Below, in pieces: positions 1-9,316 of a DNA stretch of 34,357 nucleotides (within the stretch, counting starts at the first letter, position 1; each line of letters starts with the position of its first letter). The notes under the pieces were generated by a model that had not been told where the DNA came from, did not search any database, and saw only the letters and a list, made by a program, of their open reading frames with translations. A program made the translations under genes and the position numbers. Source of the DNA: Streptomyces apricus (lineage in GTDB: Bacteria > Actinomycetota > Actinomycetes > Streptomycetales > Streptomycetaceae); the NCBI RefSeq assembly GCF_008369065.1, contig NZ_VDFC01000004.1, forward strand, positions 16,939 through 51,295, read 5' to 3'.

Positions 1-209
1 GAGCCGTCCGGGACGGCGACCGGCGCCGACTCGTCGGGCTTGGCGGAGGGCTTGGGGCTCGCGGAGGCGCTCGGCTTCGGGCTCGCCGACGCGGTCGGCT
101 GGGGCCCGTTCTCGGCCTTGACGGCCAGCACGGCCACCAGCACCAGCGCGGCGGCGGTCAGACCGGTGACCCAGGCCCACGAGGGAGGCCGTCGGGCAGG
201 CACGGGCAC
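1..209 (-). CDS. Membrane-anchored or secreted protein, N-terminal fragment
   Basis: Only the first 69 or so codons are inside the window; the gene runs off the left edge. Reading leftwards from a GTG at 209, a short basic start (VPVPARRPP) is followed by a hydrophobic stretch, about residues 12-31 (AWVTGLTAAALVLVAVLAV), then a linker rich in Ser, Ala, Pro and Lys with the tandem unit SASPKPSA. This is the layout of a single-pass membrane-anchored or secreted protein. GAGGAG lies 4 bases upstream of this GTG and 10 bases upstream of a second in-frame GTG at 203, so either may be the start. It lies downstream of fbiC on the same strand, 80 bases away. The functional domain is outside the window, so no function is proposed. 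Confidence 0.6.
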   Translation of the reverse strand, partial: MPVPARRPPSWAWVTGLTAAALVLVAVLAVKAENGPQPTASASPKPSASASPKPSAKPDESAPVAVPDG

Positions 210-289
210 GCAACTCCTCAGCTCTGACTCACCCCGTCGCAGGGTGCGATCATCCTACTCCGAGACTCCCCGGCCCTCCGACGGAGACG

Positions 290-2875
290 TCACTCCAGGA
301 CCGGCAGCAGCTCCGGCAGGTGGCCGTCCGACCGCTCCGCCGCCCGCTGCCGCTCCTCGGGCACCGGTCCGTACAGCGTCGTGCGCGGCTTCGCCGGGCG
401 GCCCGCCGCCTGCGCCACCGCGATCAGGTCCTTCACCGACTTGTACGAGCCGTAGCTGGAGCCCGCCATCCGGGAGATGGTCTCCTCCATCAGCGTCCCG
501 CCGAGGTCGTTGGCACCCGAGCGGAGCATCTCCGCCGCGCCCTCCGTGCCCAGCTTCACCCAGCTGGTCTGGATGTTGGGGATGTGGGGGTGCAGCAGGA
601 GCCTCGCCATCGCCATCACCGCGCGGTTGTCGCGGGTCGTCGGGCCGGGCCGGGCGATCCCCGCGAGGTAGACGGGTGCGTTGGTGTGGATGAAGGGGAG
701 GGTCACGAACTCCGTGAAACCGCCCGTCTGCTGCTGGATGCGGGAGAGGGTGCGGAAGTGGCCCAGCCAGTGGCGGGGCTGGTCGACGTGCCCGTACATC
801 ATCGTCGAGGACGAGCGGATGCCCAGCTCGTGCGCGGTCGTGATCACCTCGATCCAGGTCGCCGTCGGGAGCTTGCCCTTGGTCAGGACCCAGCGGACCT
901 CGTCGTCGAGGATCTCCGCCGCCGTGCCGGGGATCGAGTCCAGGCCCGCCTCCTTCGCCGCCGTCAGCCACTCGCGGATCGACAGGCCGGTGCGGGTCGC
1001 GCCGTTCACCACCTCCATCGGCGAGAAGGCGTGCACGTGCATCCCCGGCACCCGCTCCTTCACCGCGCGCGCGATGTCGAAGTAGGCCGTGCCCGGCAGG
1101 TCGGGGTGGATGCCGCCCTGCATGCAGACCTCGACGGCCCCGACGTCCCAGGCCTGGGCGGCGCGGTCGGCGACCTGGTCGAGCGAGAGCGTGTACGCGT
1201 CGGCGTCCGTGCGGCGCTGGGCGAAGGCGCAGAAGCGGCAGCCGGTGTAGCAGACGTTGGTGAAGTTGATGTTCCGCGTGACGATGTACGTGACGTCGTC
1301 GCCGACCGCGGCCCTGCGGACGTCGTCGGCGATCCGGCACAGCGCGTCCAGCGCCGGCCCGTCCGCGTGCAGGAGGGCGAGCGCCTCGTCGTCGGTCAGG
1401 CGGGTCGGGTCGTCGGCCGCCGTCGCCAGGGCGGCGCGTACGTCGGTGTCGATGCGCGAGGGGACCATGCCGGGCGCCGCCGCCTCCCGCAGCGCCTCCC
1501 AGTCGCCGTACACGTGGTCGTAGTCCGCGCGCCGGTCGCCGGTGCGCCCCTCGGTGTCGATCGTGGTGTGCAGGTCGGTGCGGCCCGACGACGTGAACGC
1601 CTCGTCCGGTTCCTGCCACGGGTGGCCCTCCACCACCGCGTCCGGCACGGCGAGGCCCGTCTCCGGGTCGGCCAGCGCCCGGACGTGCGGGAGCAGCCGC
1701 GGGTCCAGCCACGGCTCGCCCCGCTGCACGAACTCCGGGTACACGCACAGGCGTTCGCGCAGCTCGAAGCCGGCCTGCGCCGACCGCTCGCGCAGCAGCT
1801 CGATCTGCGGCCAGGGGCGCTCGGGGTTGACGTGGTCGATGGTCAGCGGCGAGACCCCTCCCCAGTCGTCGATACCGGCGCCGATCAGCCGCCCGTACTC
1901 GGAGTCGACCAGGTTGGGCGGCGCCTGGAGGCAGGCGGCGGGGCCCATGATGTGCCGGGCCACGGCGACCGTCGCGATCAGCTCGTCCAGCTCGGCGTCC
2001 GGCATCCCGCGCATCGCCGTGTCCGGCTTGGCGCGGAAGTTCTGGATGATCAGCTCCTGGATGCCGTGGTAGGCGCGGGAGACGCGGCGCAGCGCGAAGA
2101 GGGAGTCCGCACGCTCCTCGTACGTCTCGCCGATGCCGATCAGCAGCCCGCTGGTGAAGGGCACGGAGGAGCGTCCGGCGTCTTCGAGGACGCGCAGCCG
2201 GACGGCCGGTTCCTTGTCCGGGGAGCCGTGGTGAGGGCCGCCGGGCTCGCTCCACAGGCGGGTCGCGGTGGTCTCCAGCATCATGCCCATGCTCGGCGCG
2301 ACGGGCTTGAGCCGCTGGAAGTCGGTCCACGACATGACGCCCGGGTTGAGGTGGGGCAGCAGGCCCGTCTCCTCCAGGATGCGGATCGAGATGGCCCGTA
2401 CGTAGGCGATCGTGTCGTCGTAGCCGTGCGCGTCGAGCCATTCGCGCGCCTCGGGCCAGCGGTCCTCGGGCTTGTCGCCGAGGGTGATCAGGGCTTCCTT
2501 GCAGCCCAGTTCGGCCCCCTTGCGGGCGATGTCGAGCACCTCGTCGGGGGACATGAACATGCCGTGGCCGGCCCGGCGCAGCTTGCCCGGGACGGTCACG
2601 AACGTGCAGTAGTGGCACTTGTCCCGGCAGAGCCGGGTGAGCGGGACGAAGACGCTCTTCGAGTACGTGATGACGCCGGCGCGGCCCGCCGCGTCCAGGC
2701 CCGCGTCGCGCACCCGGGCGGCGGAGGCGGTCAGGTCGTCCAGGTCGGCGCCGCGCGCCTGGAGCAGCACGGCGGCCTCGGCGACGTCGAGGGCGACGCC
2801 GTCGCGGGCGCGTTTGAGGGCGCGACGCATGGAGTTCTCGGTGGGCCCGGTTCCGGAGGTCGCGGAAATCGTCAT
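290..2875 (-). CDS. fbiC: FbiC, 7,8-didemethyl-8-hydroxy-5-deazariboflavin (FO) synthase
   Basis: An 861-residue bifunctional radical SAM enzyme that makes FO, the chromophore of coenzyme F420, from tyrosine and 5-amino-6-ribitylamino-uracil. Two radical SAM halves are visible. The CofG-like half has the CX3CX2C cluster motif CRDKCHYC (Cys83, 87, 90). The CofH-like half has CYTGCRFC (Cys542, 546, 549). Each binds a 4Fe-4S cluster. Length and sequence match actinobacterial FbiC closely along the whole protein. The open frame continues upstream to 3004, but the residues before [10 protein letters not shown] do not look like FbiC, so ATG at 2875 is chosen. Its GGAGG overlaps the start codon, so an internal ATG at 2830 remains possible. 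The enzyme is cytoplasmic. It lies 79 bases downstream of a luciferase-like oxidoreductase gene on the same strand, a likely F420 user. Confidence 0.97.
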   Translation of the reverse strand: MTISATSGTGPTENSMRRALKRARDGVALDVAEAAVLLQARGADLDDLTASAARVRDAGLDAAGRAGVITYSKSVFVPLTRLCRDKCHYCTFVTVPGKLRRAGHGMFMSPDEVLDIARKGAELGCKEALITLGDKPEDRWPEAREWLDAHGYDDTIAYVRAISIRILEETGLLPHLNPGVMSWTDFQRLKPVAPSMGMMLETTATRLWSEPGGPHHGSPDKEPAVRLRVLEDAGRSSVPFTSGLLIGIGETYEERADSLFALRRVSRAYHGIQELIIQNFRAKPDTAMRGMPDAELDELIATVAVARHIMGPAACLQAPPNLVDSEYGRLIGAGIDDWGGVSPLTIDHVNPERPWPQIELLRERSAQAGFELRERLCVYPEFVQRGEPWLDPRLLPHVRALADPETGLAVPDAVVEGHPWQEPDEAFTSSGRTDLHTTIDTEGRTGDRRADYDHVYGDWEALREAAAPGMVPSRIDTDVRAALATAADDPTRLTDDEALALLHADGPALDALCRIADDVRRAAVGDDVTYIVTRNINFTNVCYTGCRFCAFAQRRTDADAYTLSLDQVADRAAQAWDVGAVEVCMQGGIHPDLPGTAYFDIARAVKERVPGMHVHAFSPMEVVNGATRTGLSIREWLTAAKEAGLDSIPGTAAEILDDEVRWVLTKGKLPTATWIEVITTAHELGIRSSSTMMYGHVDQPRHWLGHFRTLSRIQQQTGGFTEFVTLPFIHTNAPVYLAGIARPGPTTRDNRAVMAMARLLLHPHIPNIQTSWVKLGTEGAAEMLRSGANDLGGTLMEETISRMAGSSYGSYKSVKDLIAVAQAAGRPAKPRTTLYGPVPEERQRAAERSDGHLPELLPVLE

Positions 2876-2954
2876 CCTCCGAGCATACGATTGCGGTGAC
2901 CAGGCACTACCGGTGTGCCGCGTCACAAGGGGTGCGCCCGTGACCTGCGGCCCC

Positions 2955-3818
2955 TCACACGTAGCGGGCGTACTCGTCCAGCACCCGCAGCACCTCCTCC
3001 TCACCCGCCGGGGGCAGCTGCAGGACGACCTCCTCGATGCCGAGGTCCGCGTAGTGGGCGAGCTTGCCGGCGCCGGGCAGGACGGCGTACGGCACGACCT
3101 GGAGCGCCCCGGCGTCGCGGCCGGCCTCCGCCCAGGCGGTCCGCAGCACGGGCAGCGACTCGGTCAGGCCCCGGCCGCCGATCGGCAGCCAGCCGTCCGC
3201 GTACTCGGCGATGTGCGCGAAGAGCTTGGGACCGGCCGCCCCGCCGATCAGCGTGCGCGGCCCGACGAGCGGCTGCCCCGACGCCGACTGCCCGCGCGGC
3301 TTCTGCACGGGCTTGGGGTAGGCGTGACTGGCCCGTACGGAGCCGAACCGGCCCTCGTACGCGGTCGGTTCGGGCGTCCACAGGGCCCGCATCAGCGCCA
3401 TCCGGTCCCGGCCCAGCTCCCGCCGCGTACGCCACTCGACGCCGTGGTCGGCGGCTTCCTCGACGTTCCAGCCGAAGCCGACGCCGAGGGTGAAGCGGCC
3501 GCCGGAGAGGTGGTCGAGGGTCGCGATCTGCTTGGCCAGGTCGATCGGGTCGTGCTGGGCGATCAGCGTGATACCGGTGCCCAGCGCGAGGTCCTCGGTG
3601 ACGGCCGCGGCCTGGCCGAGGGCGACGAAGGGGTCGAGGGTGCGGCCGTACTCGGGCGGCAGATCGCCGCCCGCCGGGTACGCGGTGGTCCGCTCGACGG
3701 GTATGTGGGTGTGTTCGGGCAGGTAGAGCCCGGCGAACCCGCGGTGCTCCAGCTCGCGGGCGAGCCGGGTCGGGGTGATCGTCTCGTCGGTGAGGAAGAT
3801 CGTCACGGAGATGCGCAT
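2955..3818 (-). CDS. LLM-class F420-dependent oxidoreductase
   Basis: A 287-residue luciferase-like monooxygenase fold (TIM barrel) protein. Family hallmarks are the N-terminal strand [12 protein letters not shown], the motif [10 protein letters not shown] near residues 32-41, and [17 protein letters not shown] near residues 101-115, where the glycine-rich turn contacts the deazaflavin or flavin phosphate. It resembles the TIGR03619-type group, whose members usually use F420 rather than FMN. The substrate cannot be read from sequence. Placement just upstream of fbiC on the same strand supports F420 use. The ribosome binding site is weak (a GAGAT-type sequence before ATG 3818). Two adjacent 12-bp palindromes lie 38-59 bases upstream of the start. 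Confidence 0.88.
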   Translation of the reverse strand: MRISVTIFLTDETITPTRLARELEHRGFAGLYLPEHTHIPVERTTAYPAGGDLPPEYGRTLDPFVALGQAAAVTEDLALGTGITLIAQHDPIDLAKQIATLDHLSGGRFTLGVGFGWNVEEAADHGVEWRTRRELGRDRMALMRALWTPEPTAYEGRFGSVRASHAYPKPVQKPRGQSASGQPLVGPRTLIGGAAGPKLFAHIAEYADGWLPIGGRGLTESLPVLRTAWAEAGRDAGALQVVPYAVLPGAGKLAHYADLGIEEVVLQLPPAGEEEVLRVLDEYARYV

Positions 3819-3855
3819 GACCCATCTCTACCGGCGCGGGGTTGCCGTGTCCATA

Positions 3856-3877
3856 CCGACCGGTCGGCACATGTGCC
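3856..3877. promoter_or_regulatory. Two overlapping 12-bp palindromes, candidate operators
   Basis: CCGACCGGTCGG (3856-3867) and GGCACATGTGCC (3866-3877) are both perfect palindromes and share two bases. They lie in the divergent promoter region between the luciferase-like oxidoreductase (start 3818) and the PHP hydrolase (start 4027). The first has the look of a TetR-family operator. High GC makes chance short palindromes common, so this is a candidate only. A direct repeat CGCCGGGCGCC follows at about 3880-3910. Confidence 0.35.
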
Positions 3878-4026
3878 CCGCCGGGCGCCGCATCGGAGCG
3901 CCGGGCGCCCGAAAGCCGCCGATCCCCTTCCCTTGTCCCGCGGTTCACGGCTGAATACGAGGCTGACGGCCACCACACCCGCGCCACCGGTGCCATGTGA
4001 CTCACGACGACCTGAGGAGCAGCAGC

Positions 4027-5640
4027 ATGTGCGAGGACGAGCGGCACAGCGACCGGCACAGCAGTGGGCACGGCGTCGGCAGACGCGCCCTGTTCGTGAC
4101 AGGAGCCGCCGCCGCGCTCACCCTGGGAAGCGTGGACTTCTCCGGCCCGGCCGCCGCCGCGTCCGGGGCGACCGGGGCGTCCGGCGCCTCGGGGGCATCC
4201 GGGGCGTCCGGGGCGTCCGAGACCCGGACCGTGCGCGGCACGCTGCCCCCCGGCGCGCCCGACTTCGTCTACCTGCCCGTCGAAGTCCCCTCCGGCGTAC
4301 GGGAGATCAAGGTCGCGTACACCTACGAACGGCCCGTCGTCCCGGCGGGCACCCCGGGCAACGCGCTCGACATCGGGATCTTCGACCAGCGCGGCACCGC
4401 GCTGGGCGGCGAGGGGTTCCGGGGCTGGTCGGGCGGGGCGCGCACGGAGTTCTTCCTGCGCGTGGACGACGCGACCCCCGGGTACCTCCCCGGCCCGGTC
4501 CGCGCGGGCACCTGGCACATCGCGCTGGGCCCGTACACGGTGGCCCCGCAGGGTCTCGCGTACGAGGTCACCGTCACGCTCACCTACGGCGAACCCGGCG
4601 AGCCGGTGCGGCCGGTGTACCCGCCGTCCCGGGCCACGGGGCGCGGCCGGGCCTGGTACCGGGGCGACTGCCACCTGCACTCCTGGTACTCCGACGGGCG
4701 CCGCACCCCGGCCGAGATCGCGGCGCTGGCGCGGGCGGCGGGCCTGGACTTCATCAACACCTCCGAGCACAACACGCACTCCGGGCACGCCCACTGGGCC
4801 GACCAGGCGGGCCCGCACCCGGACGGCGAACTGCTGATCCTGCTGGGCGAGGAGGTGACGACGAGGAACGGGCACGTCGTCGCGCTCGGCACCGACCCGG
4901 GCACGTTCGTCGACTGGCGCTACCGGGCCCGCGACAACCGCTTCGGCAGGTACGCGCGCCGGATCCGGCAGGCCGGCGGGCTGGTCGTCCCGGCCCATCC
5001 GCACGCCACCTGCATCGGCTGCAACTGGAAGTTCGGCTTCGGCGAGGCGGACGCGATCGAGGTGTGGAACGGCGCGTACGGGCCCGACGACGAGGTGGCG
5101 CTGGCCGACTGGGACGGCATGCTGGTCGCCTCCGTGCGGGAGGGGCGGGGCGGCCAGGACTGGATCCCGGCGATGGGCAGCAGCGACGCGCACCGCGACC
5201 CCGACCCCGTCGGCACCCCGCAGACGGTCGTCCTCGCCGACGAGCTGTCCCGCGAGGCGATCCAGGAGGGCATCCGCGCGGGCCGTTCGTACGTGGCGGA
5301 GTCGAAGGCGGTGTCGCTGTCCTTCTCGGCGACCGGGCCGAAGGGGCAGCACGCGGGGATCGGCGGCCGGCTGGCGGTGGACCGCGACGACCCGGTCACC
5401 GTCCGCCTGGAGGTCGCGGGCGCGCCCCGCTGCACGGTCCGCCTCGTCACCGACCAGGGCGTGCTGCACACGAGCCCCGCCCTGCCGGAGTCGGGCTCCG
5501 GCACGGTGGAGTGGCGTACGACGGCTCAGTACGCGTCCTACGTACGGGCCGAGGTGCGGCACGAGGCGGCGGCGGGGCCGCTGCCGGGGGCGCTGGCGGC
5601 GTTCACCAACCCGGTCTTCCTGGGACGCCCGGGGCGGTAG
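4027..5640 (+). CDS. Exported PHP-domain / CehA-McbA-type metallohydrolase
   Basis: A 537-residue protein with a probable twin-arginine signal (RRALFVTGAAAALTLG, residues 19-34) and a short low-complexity segment of GAS repeats (residues 46-65). A beta-rich N-terminal region (about 70-190) precedes a PHP metallohydrolase core: GDCHLHSWYSDG (His216, His218), NTSEHNTH (Glu247, His248), GEEV (Glu275-276), AHPH (His324, His326) and SSDAH (Asp387, His389). These are the metal ligands expected for a multinuclear phosphoesterase/hydrolase of the CehA/McbA group. The substrate is unknown; the export signal suggests action outside the cytoplasm. ATG at 4027 is chosen because GAGGAG sits 8 bases upstream; a GTG 30 bases earlier has no such site. 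It is convergent with the kinase gene. Confidence 0.85.
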   Translation: MCEDERHSDRHSSGHGVGRRALFVTGAAAALTLGSVDFSGPAAAASGATGASGASGASGASGASETRTVRGTLPPGAPDFVYLPVEVPSGVREIKVAYTYERPVVPAGTPGNALDIGIFDQRGTALGGEGFRGWSGGARTEFFLRVDDATPGYLPGPVRAGTWHIALGPYTVAPQGLAYEVTVTLTYGEPGEPVRPVYPPSRATGRGRAWYRGDCHLHSWYSDGRRTPAEIAALARAAGLDFINTSEHNTHSGHAHWADQAGPHPDGELLILLGEEVTTRNGHVVALGTDPGTFVDWRYRARDNRFGRYARRIRQAGGLVVPAHPHATCIGCNWKFGFGEADAIEVWNGAYGPDDEVALADWDGMLVASVREGRGGQDWIPAMGSSDAHRDPDPVGTPQTVVLADELSREAIQEGIRAGRSYVAESKAVSLSFSATGPKGQHAGIGGRLAVDRDDPVTVRLEVAGAPRCTVRLVTDQGVLHTSPALPESGSGTVEWRTTAQYASYVRAEVRHEAAAGPLPGALAAFTNPVFLGRPGR

Positions 5641-5677
5641 GCGGTAAGAGGTAAGCCGTAGGCCTGCCCGTCCCGCG

Positions 5678-7495
5678 TCAGGAGGTCCCGGAGGCGCGGG
5701 CCTCCTCGATGCGGGCCTGCTGCATGCCGGTGAGCTTCTTGACGAAGAAGACCGCGACCACGGCGCTCACGATGCCGGCGACGACGGAGGCCTGCGTGTC
5801 GAGGATGTCGCTCATGGCGCCGGAGACGCTGTCGCTCTCGTACCAGCTGGCGAAGGAGCTGTTCACGTACGTCCCGAAGAAGAGGAGCCAGCACCACCAC
5901 CAGGTGTGCATCAACCAGCGCCCGGCGCCCCGGGCCCGGCCCGCCGTCGCCGTCCAGATGTCGTTGGCCATCTGCTTGGGCATGAAGAGGTTGACGACCG
6001 GGATGAACCAGGCGCCGGCCGCCATCCCGGGCGCGAAGCGCAGGCGCACCGGCGCGAAGGCGTCGGCGTTGTTGCGCATCCGCTGGAACCAGATCGGCCA
6101 GGCGATGGCCAGTCCCAGGCTCACCAGCAGTTCGAGGAGGTCGGTCATCTCCGTCGCGAACTGCAGCAACTGGTAGTCCTGGATGACGGAGGGGTCGGCA
6201 CCGCCGTCCTGCCCGTCGAGTACGAGGTAGGTCCAGGTGAGGACGGCGCCCCGCAGCAGCAGCGGCAGCGTGTAGAAGCCGAGCAGGACGGCCAGGCCCG
6301 TGCCCAGTGCGCGGGCCGGACGGGCCGGCGGGCGCGGCGAGAAGTAGTGCGGCGAGGGCGGCGGCAGGCTGCCCGGCGGCGGACTGCCCGCGTGCAGGAC
6401 GCCGGGCGGCGGGCTGCCCGCGTGGGGGCCGCCCGGCGCGGGGCTCTGCTGCCACGGGGGCGAGGACGGGTGGTACGAGACGGGCGGGCCGAAGCCCTGC
6501 ACCGGGGACTGCGCCGGAGCCTGGACCGGTGCCTGGGCATGCGCCTGGGCCTGGGCGTGTGCCTGCGCGGCGAGCGCGTGGCTCTGCGGGTCCTCGCTGT
6601 TCAGGAGCTGCACGGCGTGTCTGCCGAGCTCCGCCAGCACCTCGCCCGGCAGCCAGGCGCCGCCCGTGTCCTCCATGGCCTCGATACGGGCCAGCAGGGT
6701 GTCCAGGGACGGCCGCTGGGCGGGGTCCTTCACGAGGCACTCGGCGATCAGCCCGTCCCACGGCGCGGGGACCCCCGTCAAGTCCGGCTCCTCGCTGGCG
6801 ATCCGGAAGAGCAGCGAGTGGATGCCACCCTCCCCGGTGCCGAACGGCAGCCTCCCCGAGGCGGTGTACGCGAGCACGGCGCCGAGGCAGAAGACGTCGC
6901 TGGCGTAGGTGACCCGCTCGCCGCGCACCTGCTCGGGCGACATGAAGCCGGGCGAGCCCACGACCGCACCCGTCATCGTCAGCCCGTCGGTGGACTGCAG
7001 GGCCGGGTCGAGGGCGCGCGCGATGCCGAAGTCGATGACGCGCGGCCCGTCGATGGTCACCAGGACGTTGGACGGCTTGAGGTCGCGGTGCACGAGCCCC
7101 GCGCCGTGGATGGCCTGGAGCGCGCGGACGAGCCCGATCCCCAGGGCCCGTACGGAGTGCGGGGGCAGGGGCCCGTACTGCTTGTCCACCACCTCGGCGA
7201 GGGAGGGCCCGGCGACGTAGCCGGTGGCGACCCACGGTGTCGCCGCCTCCGTGTCGGCGTCCAGGACGGGCGCGGTCCACTCGCCGCCGACCCGCTGAGC
7301 GGCCTTGACCTCCTGCGCGAACCGCCGCCTGAAGTCGGGCCTGCGGGCCAGCTGTTCCTGGACGACCTTGACCGCGACCGTACGGCCGCGGTCGGAACGG
7401 GCCAGGTACACCCGCCCCATGCCGCCCTCGCCGAGCCTGCGCAGCAGTCGGTAATTGCCTATCCAGCCCGGATCGTCCGGGGCCAACCCGTCCAT
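5678..7495 (-). CDS. Ser/Thr protein kinase fused to a DUF4328 membrane domain
   Basis: A 605-residue protein. The N-terminal Hanks-type kinase domain (about 14-275) has every key element: LGEGGMGRVYLA glycine loop (21-32), catalytic Lys43 in AVKVV, HRDLKPSN with Asp138, DFG with Asp155 and the MSPEQV segment. A Gln-Ala repeat and Pro/Ser-rich linker follows (about 308-395). Then comes a hydrophobic region with about four membrane spans (398-420, 447-470, 487-505, 525-545, and 571-585), including WFQRMRNNADAF and PVVNLFMPKQMANDIW, which match DUF4328. No PASTA repeats are present, so it is unlike PknB. It is not AfsK by architecture. AGAGGA lies about 10 bases upstream of ATG 7495. The ATPase gene lies 128 bases upstream on the same strand. 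Signal and substrates are unknown. Confidence 0.92.
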   Translation of the reverse strand: MDGLAPDDPGWIGNYRLLRRLGEGGMGRVYLARSDRGRTVAVKVVQEQLARRPDFRRRFAQEVKAAQRVGGEWTAPVLDADTEAATPWVATGYVAGPSLAEVVDKQYGPLPPHSVRALGIGLVRALQAIHGAGLVHRDLKPSNVLVTIDGPRVIDFGIARALDPALQSTDGLTMTGAVVGSPGFMSPEQVRGERVTYASDVFCLGAVLAYTASGRLPFGTGEGGIHSLLFRIASEEPDLTGVPAPWDGLIAECLVKDPAQRPSLDTLLARIEAMEDTGGAWLPGEVLAELGRHAVQLLNSEDPQSHALAAQAHAQAQAHAQAPVQAPAQSPVQGFGPPVSYHPSSPPWQQSPAPGGPHAGSPPPGVLHAGSPPPGSLPPPSPHYFSPRPPARPARALGTGLAVLLGFYTLPLLLRGAVLTWTYLVLDGQDGGADPSVIQDYQLLQFATEMTDLLELLVSLGLAIAWPIWFQRMRNNADAFAPVRLRFAPGMAAGAWFIPVVNLFMPKQMANDIWTATAGRARGAGRWLMHTWWWCWLLFFGTYVNSSFASWYESDSVSGAMSDILDTQASVVAGIVSAVVAVFFVKKLTGMQQARIEEARASGTS

Positions 7496-7623
7496 GTGTG
7501 TTTCCTCTGTCCCCGTCGTCCCCGTCGGCGCCTTTCGCAGTGAGGATAGGAGACGCGGAGGCAGCGGCGCGTCACAACCCTGCGTCTATCGGCAGTACTT
7601 GTCCCGGGCGGGCCGGTGCCCCC

Positions 7624-8049
7624 CTACGGTCCGCACTCGGCCCACAGGAGCTTGCCGCCGCGGGCGCCCTCCAGGACGTGCACACCCCAGGTGTCCGCGC
7701 AGGCCCGTACGAGGTGCAGGCCCCGGCCGTTCTCCGCGGACTCCGGCGGTACGCGGCCCGCGGCGGGCGGGGCCGTGAAACCCGGCGGGACCCTGGAGTC
7801 GGAGTCCCACACCGCGACCCGCAGCCGGCCCGGCTCCGCCGACGAGCGGACCCGCAGGGCGTAGGAGCCCCGCGTGTGCAGGTGAGCGTTGGTGAGCAGC
7901 TCCGAGGCGAGCAGTTCCGCGGTGGGAGCGAGACAGGAGAGGTCGTGCGCGGCGAGCACGGTTCGCAGGGTTGCGCGAGCGATACCCGGTGCGCGTGGAT
8001 CGTGCGGCAGTTGGAGGGTGTACGCCCAGGGCGGGGATACGGTGGCCAT
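7624..8049 (-). CDS. ATP-binding anti-sigma-factor-like protein (HATPase_c_2)
   Basis: A 141-residue protein of the RsbW/SpoIIAB-like GHKL ATPase type that is abundant in Streptomyces. The N box is in ELLTNAHLHTRG (canonical E..TNA.H), followed by VWDSD and the glycine-rich NGRGLHLVRACADTWGV, with a final GGKLLWAE strand. Members bind sigma factors or anti-anti-sigma factors, or act as partners of neighbouring regulators. The frame is open up to 8169, but ATG at 8049 is chosen: GGAG is 7 bases upstream and MATVSPPWAYTLQLP is the usual family beginning. It is divergent from the XRE-DUF397 pair, the layout of abaA/WhiJ-like loci. Confidence 0.85.
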   Translation of the reverse strand: MATVSPPWAYTLQLPHDPRAPGIARATLRTVLAAHDLSCLAPTAELLASELLTNAHLHTRGSYALRVRSSAEPGRLRVAVWDSDSRVPPGFTAPPAAGRVPPESAENGRGLHLVRACADTWGVHVLEGARGGKLLWAECGP

Positions 8050-8222
8050 CGGAGGTCTCCGATCACGAGCGGGGGGATTGGCTTCAGGACCCAGTGACCG
8101 TGCCGCTCCGTCGAACGGGGTGCTTCTGGGGAACATGGCGCCTGCACCAGTAAGGTAGCGGCTCACCACTTAATACATTTCCCATTCTGGCAATACCATG
8201 AGGTTTTCCCTCGTGTGGGTGA

Positions 8223-8238
8223 CAACAACGTGCTGTTG
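8223..8238. promoter_or_regulatory. Inverted repeat upstream of the XRE regulator
   Basis: CAACA-ACGTGC-TGTTG, 5-bp perfect arms with a 6-base centre, ends 18 bases before the XRE start codon and overlaps the likely promoter/leader. It could be an autoregulatory operator of the XRE protein. Arms this short can arise by chance. Confidence 0.3.
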
Positions 8239-8256
8239 CACAAGGAGAGTTGAGTC

Positions 8257-9108
8257 ATGGCGCCCAGGACCGCCACCACCGCCCGCCGCCTGCGTCTGGG
8301 CACCGAACTGCGGCGGATGCGCGAGCGCGCGGGACTCACCGTCACCGAAGGCGCCCGTCAACTCGGCGTCAGCCAGGCCCAGCTCAGCAACATCGAGGCC
8401 AGCAGGTTCGGCGTGAGCCCGGACCGACTGCGCGCGCTGGCCCGCATCTACCGCTGCTCCGACGCCGAGTACGTCGACGGGCTGCTCGAACTCGCCACCG
8501 AGCGGGCGGGCGGATGGTGGGAGACCTTCCGCGGGGTGCTGCCCACCACGCTGCTGGACATCGCCGAGCTGGAGCAGCACTCCAGGCGTCTGCGGTCCGC
8601 CAACACCGCGCACGTGCCGGGCCTGCTCCAGATCACGGACCACGCCCGCGAGATCTTCCGGCAGGTCGTTCCCGAGTTCTCCCGCACCGACATCGAGCAC
8701 CGGGTCAGCCACCGGCTCCAGCGCCAAGCGCTGCTGGACGGGCCCGACCCGACCCCGTACCACGCGATCATCCACGAGGCCGCGCTGCGGGTACCGGTCG
8801 GCGGCCCCTCGGTCGCCCGGCGCCAGCTCGATCACCTGGTCGAGCAGAGCCGGCGCGAGCACATCACGATCCAGGTGATCCCGTTCTCGATCGGCGCCCA
8901 CCCGGGCTCCGGACAGACGATCCTGTACATGTACGGGTCCGTCCCCGCCCTGGACACCGTCTCGCTGGACCAGTCCCACGGTCCCGTACTCGTGGACGCC
9001 GAAGCGCAACTGGACACGTACCGCGTACTCCTCGACCGCATGGAATCCGTGGCCCTCTCCCCCGAGAGGTCCCGCGAGTTCGTCCACACCATCGCTCAGG
9101 ACCTGTGA
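8257..9108 (+). CDS. XRE-family HTH regulator with DUF5753 (WhiJ-like)
   Basis: A 283-residue regulator. The N-terminal helix-turn-helix (about residues 13-68) includes LRRMRERAGLTVTEGARQLG and VSQAQLSNIEASRFGVSPDRL. The remainder is the DUF5753 domain (about 85-280), with LPTTLLDIAELEQHSRRL, VPGLLQITDHAR and the C-terminal RMESVALSPERSREFV. Streptomyces genomes carry many paralogues of this type (WhiJ group), usually next to a small DUF397 protein and an RsbW-like ATPase, as here. Characterised relatives control development and secondary metabolism. AAGGAG lies upstream of ATG 8257. The DUF397 gene starts 10 bases after its stop, so the two are very likely cotranscribed. Confidence 0.92.
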   Translation: MAPRTATTARRLRLGTELRRMRERAGLTVTEGARQLGVSQAQLSNIEASRFGVSPDRLRALARIYRCSDAEYVDGLLELATERAGGWWETFRGVLPTTLLDIAELEQHSRRLRSANTAHVPGLLQITDHAREIFRQVVPEFSRTDIEHRVSHRLQRQALLDGPDPTPYHAIIHEAALRVPVGGPSVARRQLDHLVEQSRREHITIQVIPFSIGAHPGSGQTILYMYGSVPALDTVSLDQSHGPVLVDAEAQLDTYRVLLDRMESVALSPERSREFVHTIAQDL

Positions 9109-9118
9109 AGGGATCCGC

Positions 9119-9316
9119 ATGCTCGACCACTCCTGGCAGAAGTCGTCCTACTGCGGGCAGGGCGAGTCCTGCCTCCATGTCGCCGCCGCTGACACGCCGA
9201 GCGTCCAACTCACCGAGAGCGGCGACCCCGACGGAGTCATACTCGGGGCCTCTCCGGAGGCCTTCGGGGCTCTGCTCCTGCTGCTCAAGGAGGGGCAGGG
9301 CCGGCATGCCGCGTGA
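9119..9316 (+). CDS. DUF397 small protein, partner of the XRE regulator
   Basis: A 65-residue protein with the DUF397 signature: WQKSSYCGQGESCLHVA at the N terminus, then VQLTESGDPDGVILGASPEAF. In this family it is encoded beside an XRE/DUF5753 protein and is thought to modulate it; the biochemical role is not settled. GAAGGGA lies 5 bases upstream. Its last 11 bases overlap the start of the next gene (ATG 9306), so translation of that gene may be coupled to it. Confidence 0.9.
   Translation: MLDHSWQKSSYCGQGESCLHVAAADTPSVQLTESGDPDGVILGASPEAFGALLLLLKEGQGRHAA

Noticed and set aside
2619..5654. Very long open frame on the plus strand overlapping fbiC, the oxidoreductase and the PHP gene
   Set aside because: It is Arg/Pro/Gly-rich with no recognisable domain and is antisense or out of frame to clear genes; long open frames like this are normal in high-GC DNA.
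5678..7495. Assignment of the Ser/Thr kinase as AfsK because afsR is nearby
   Set aside because: AfsK has a different, longer C-terminal region; this protein has a DUF4328 membrane domain and lies about 12 kb from afsR.
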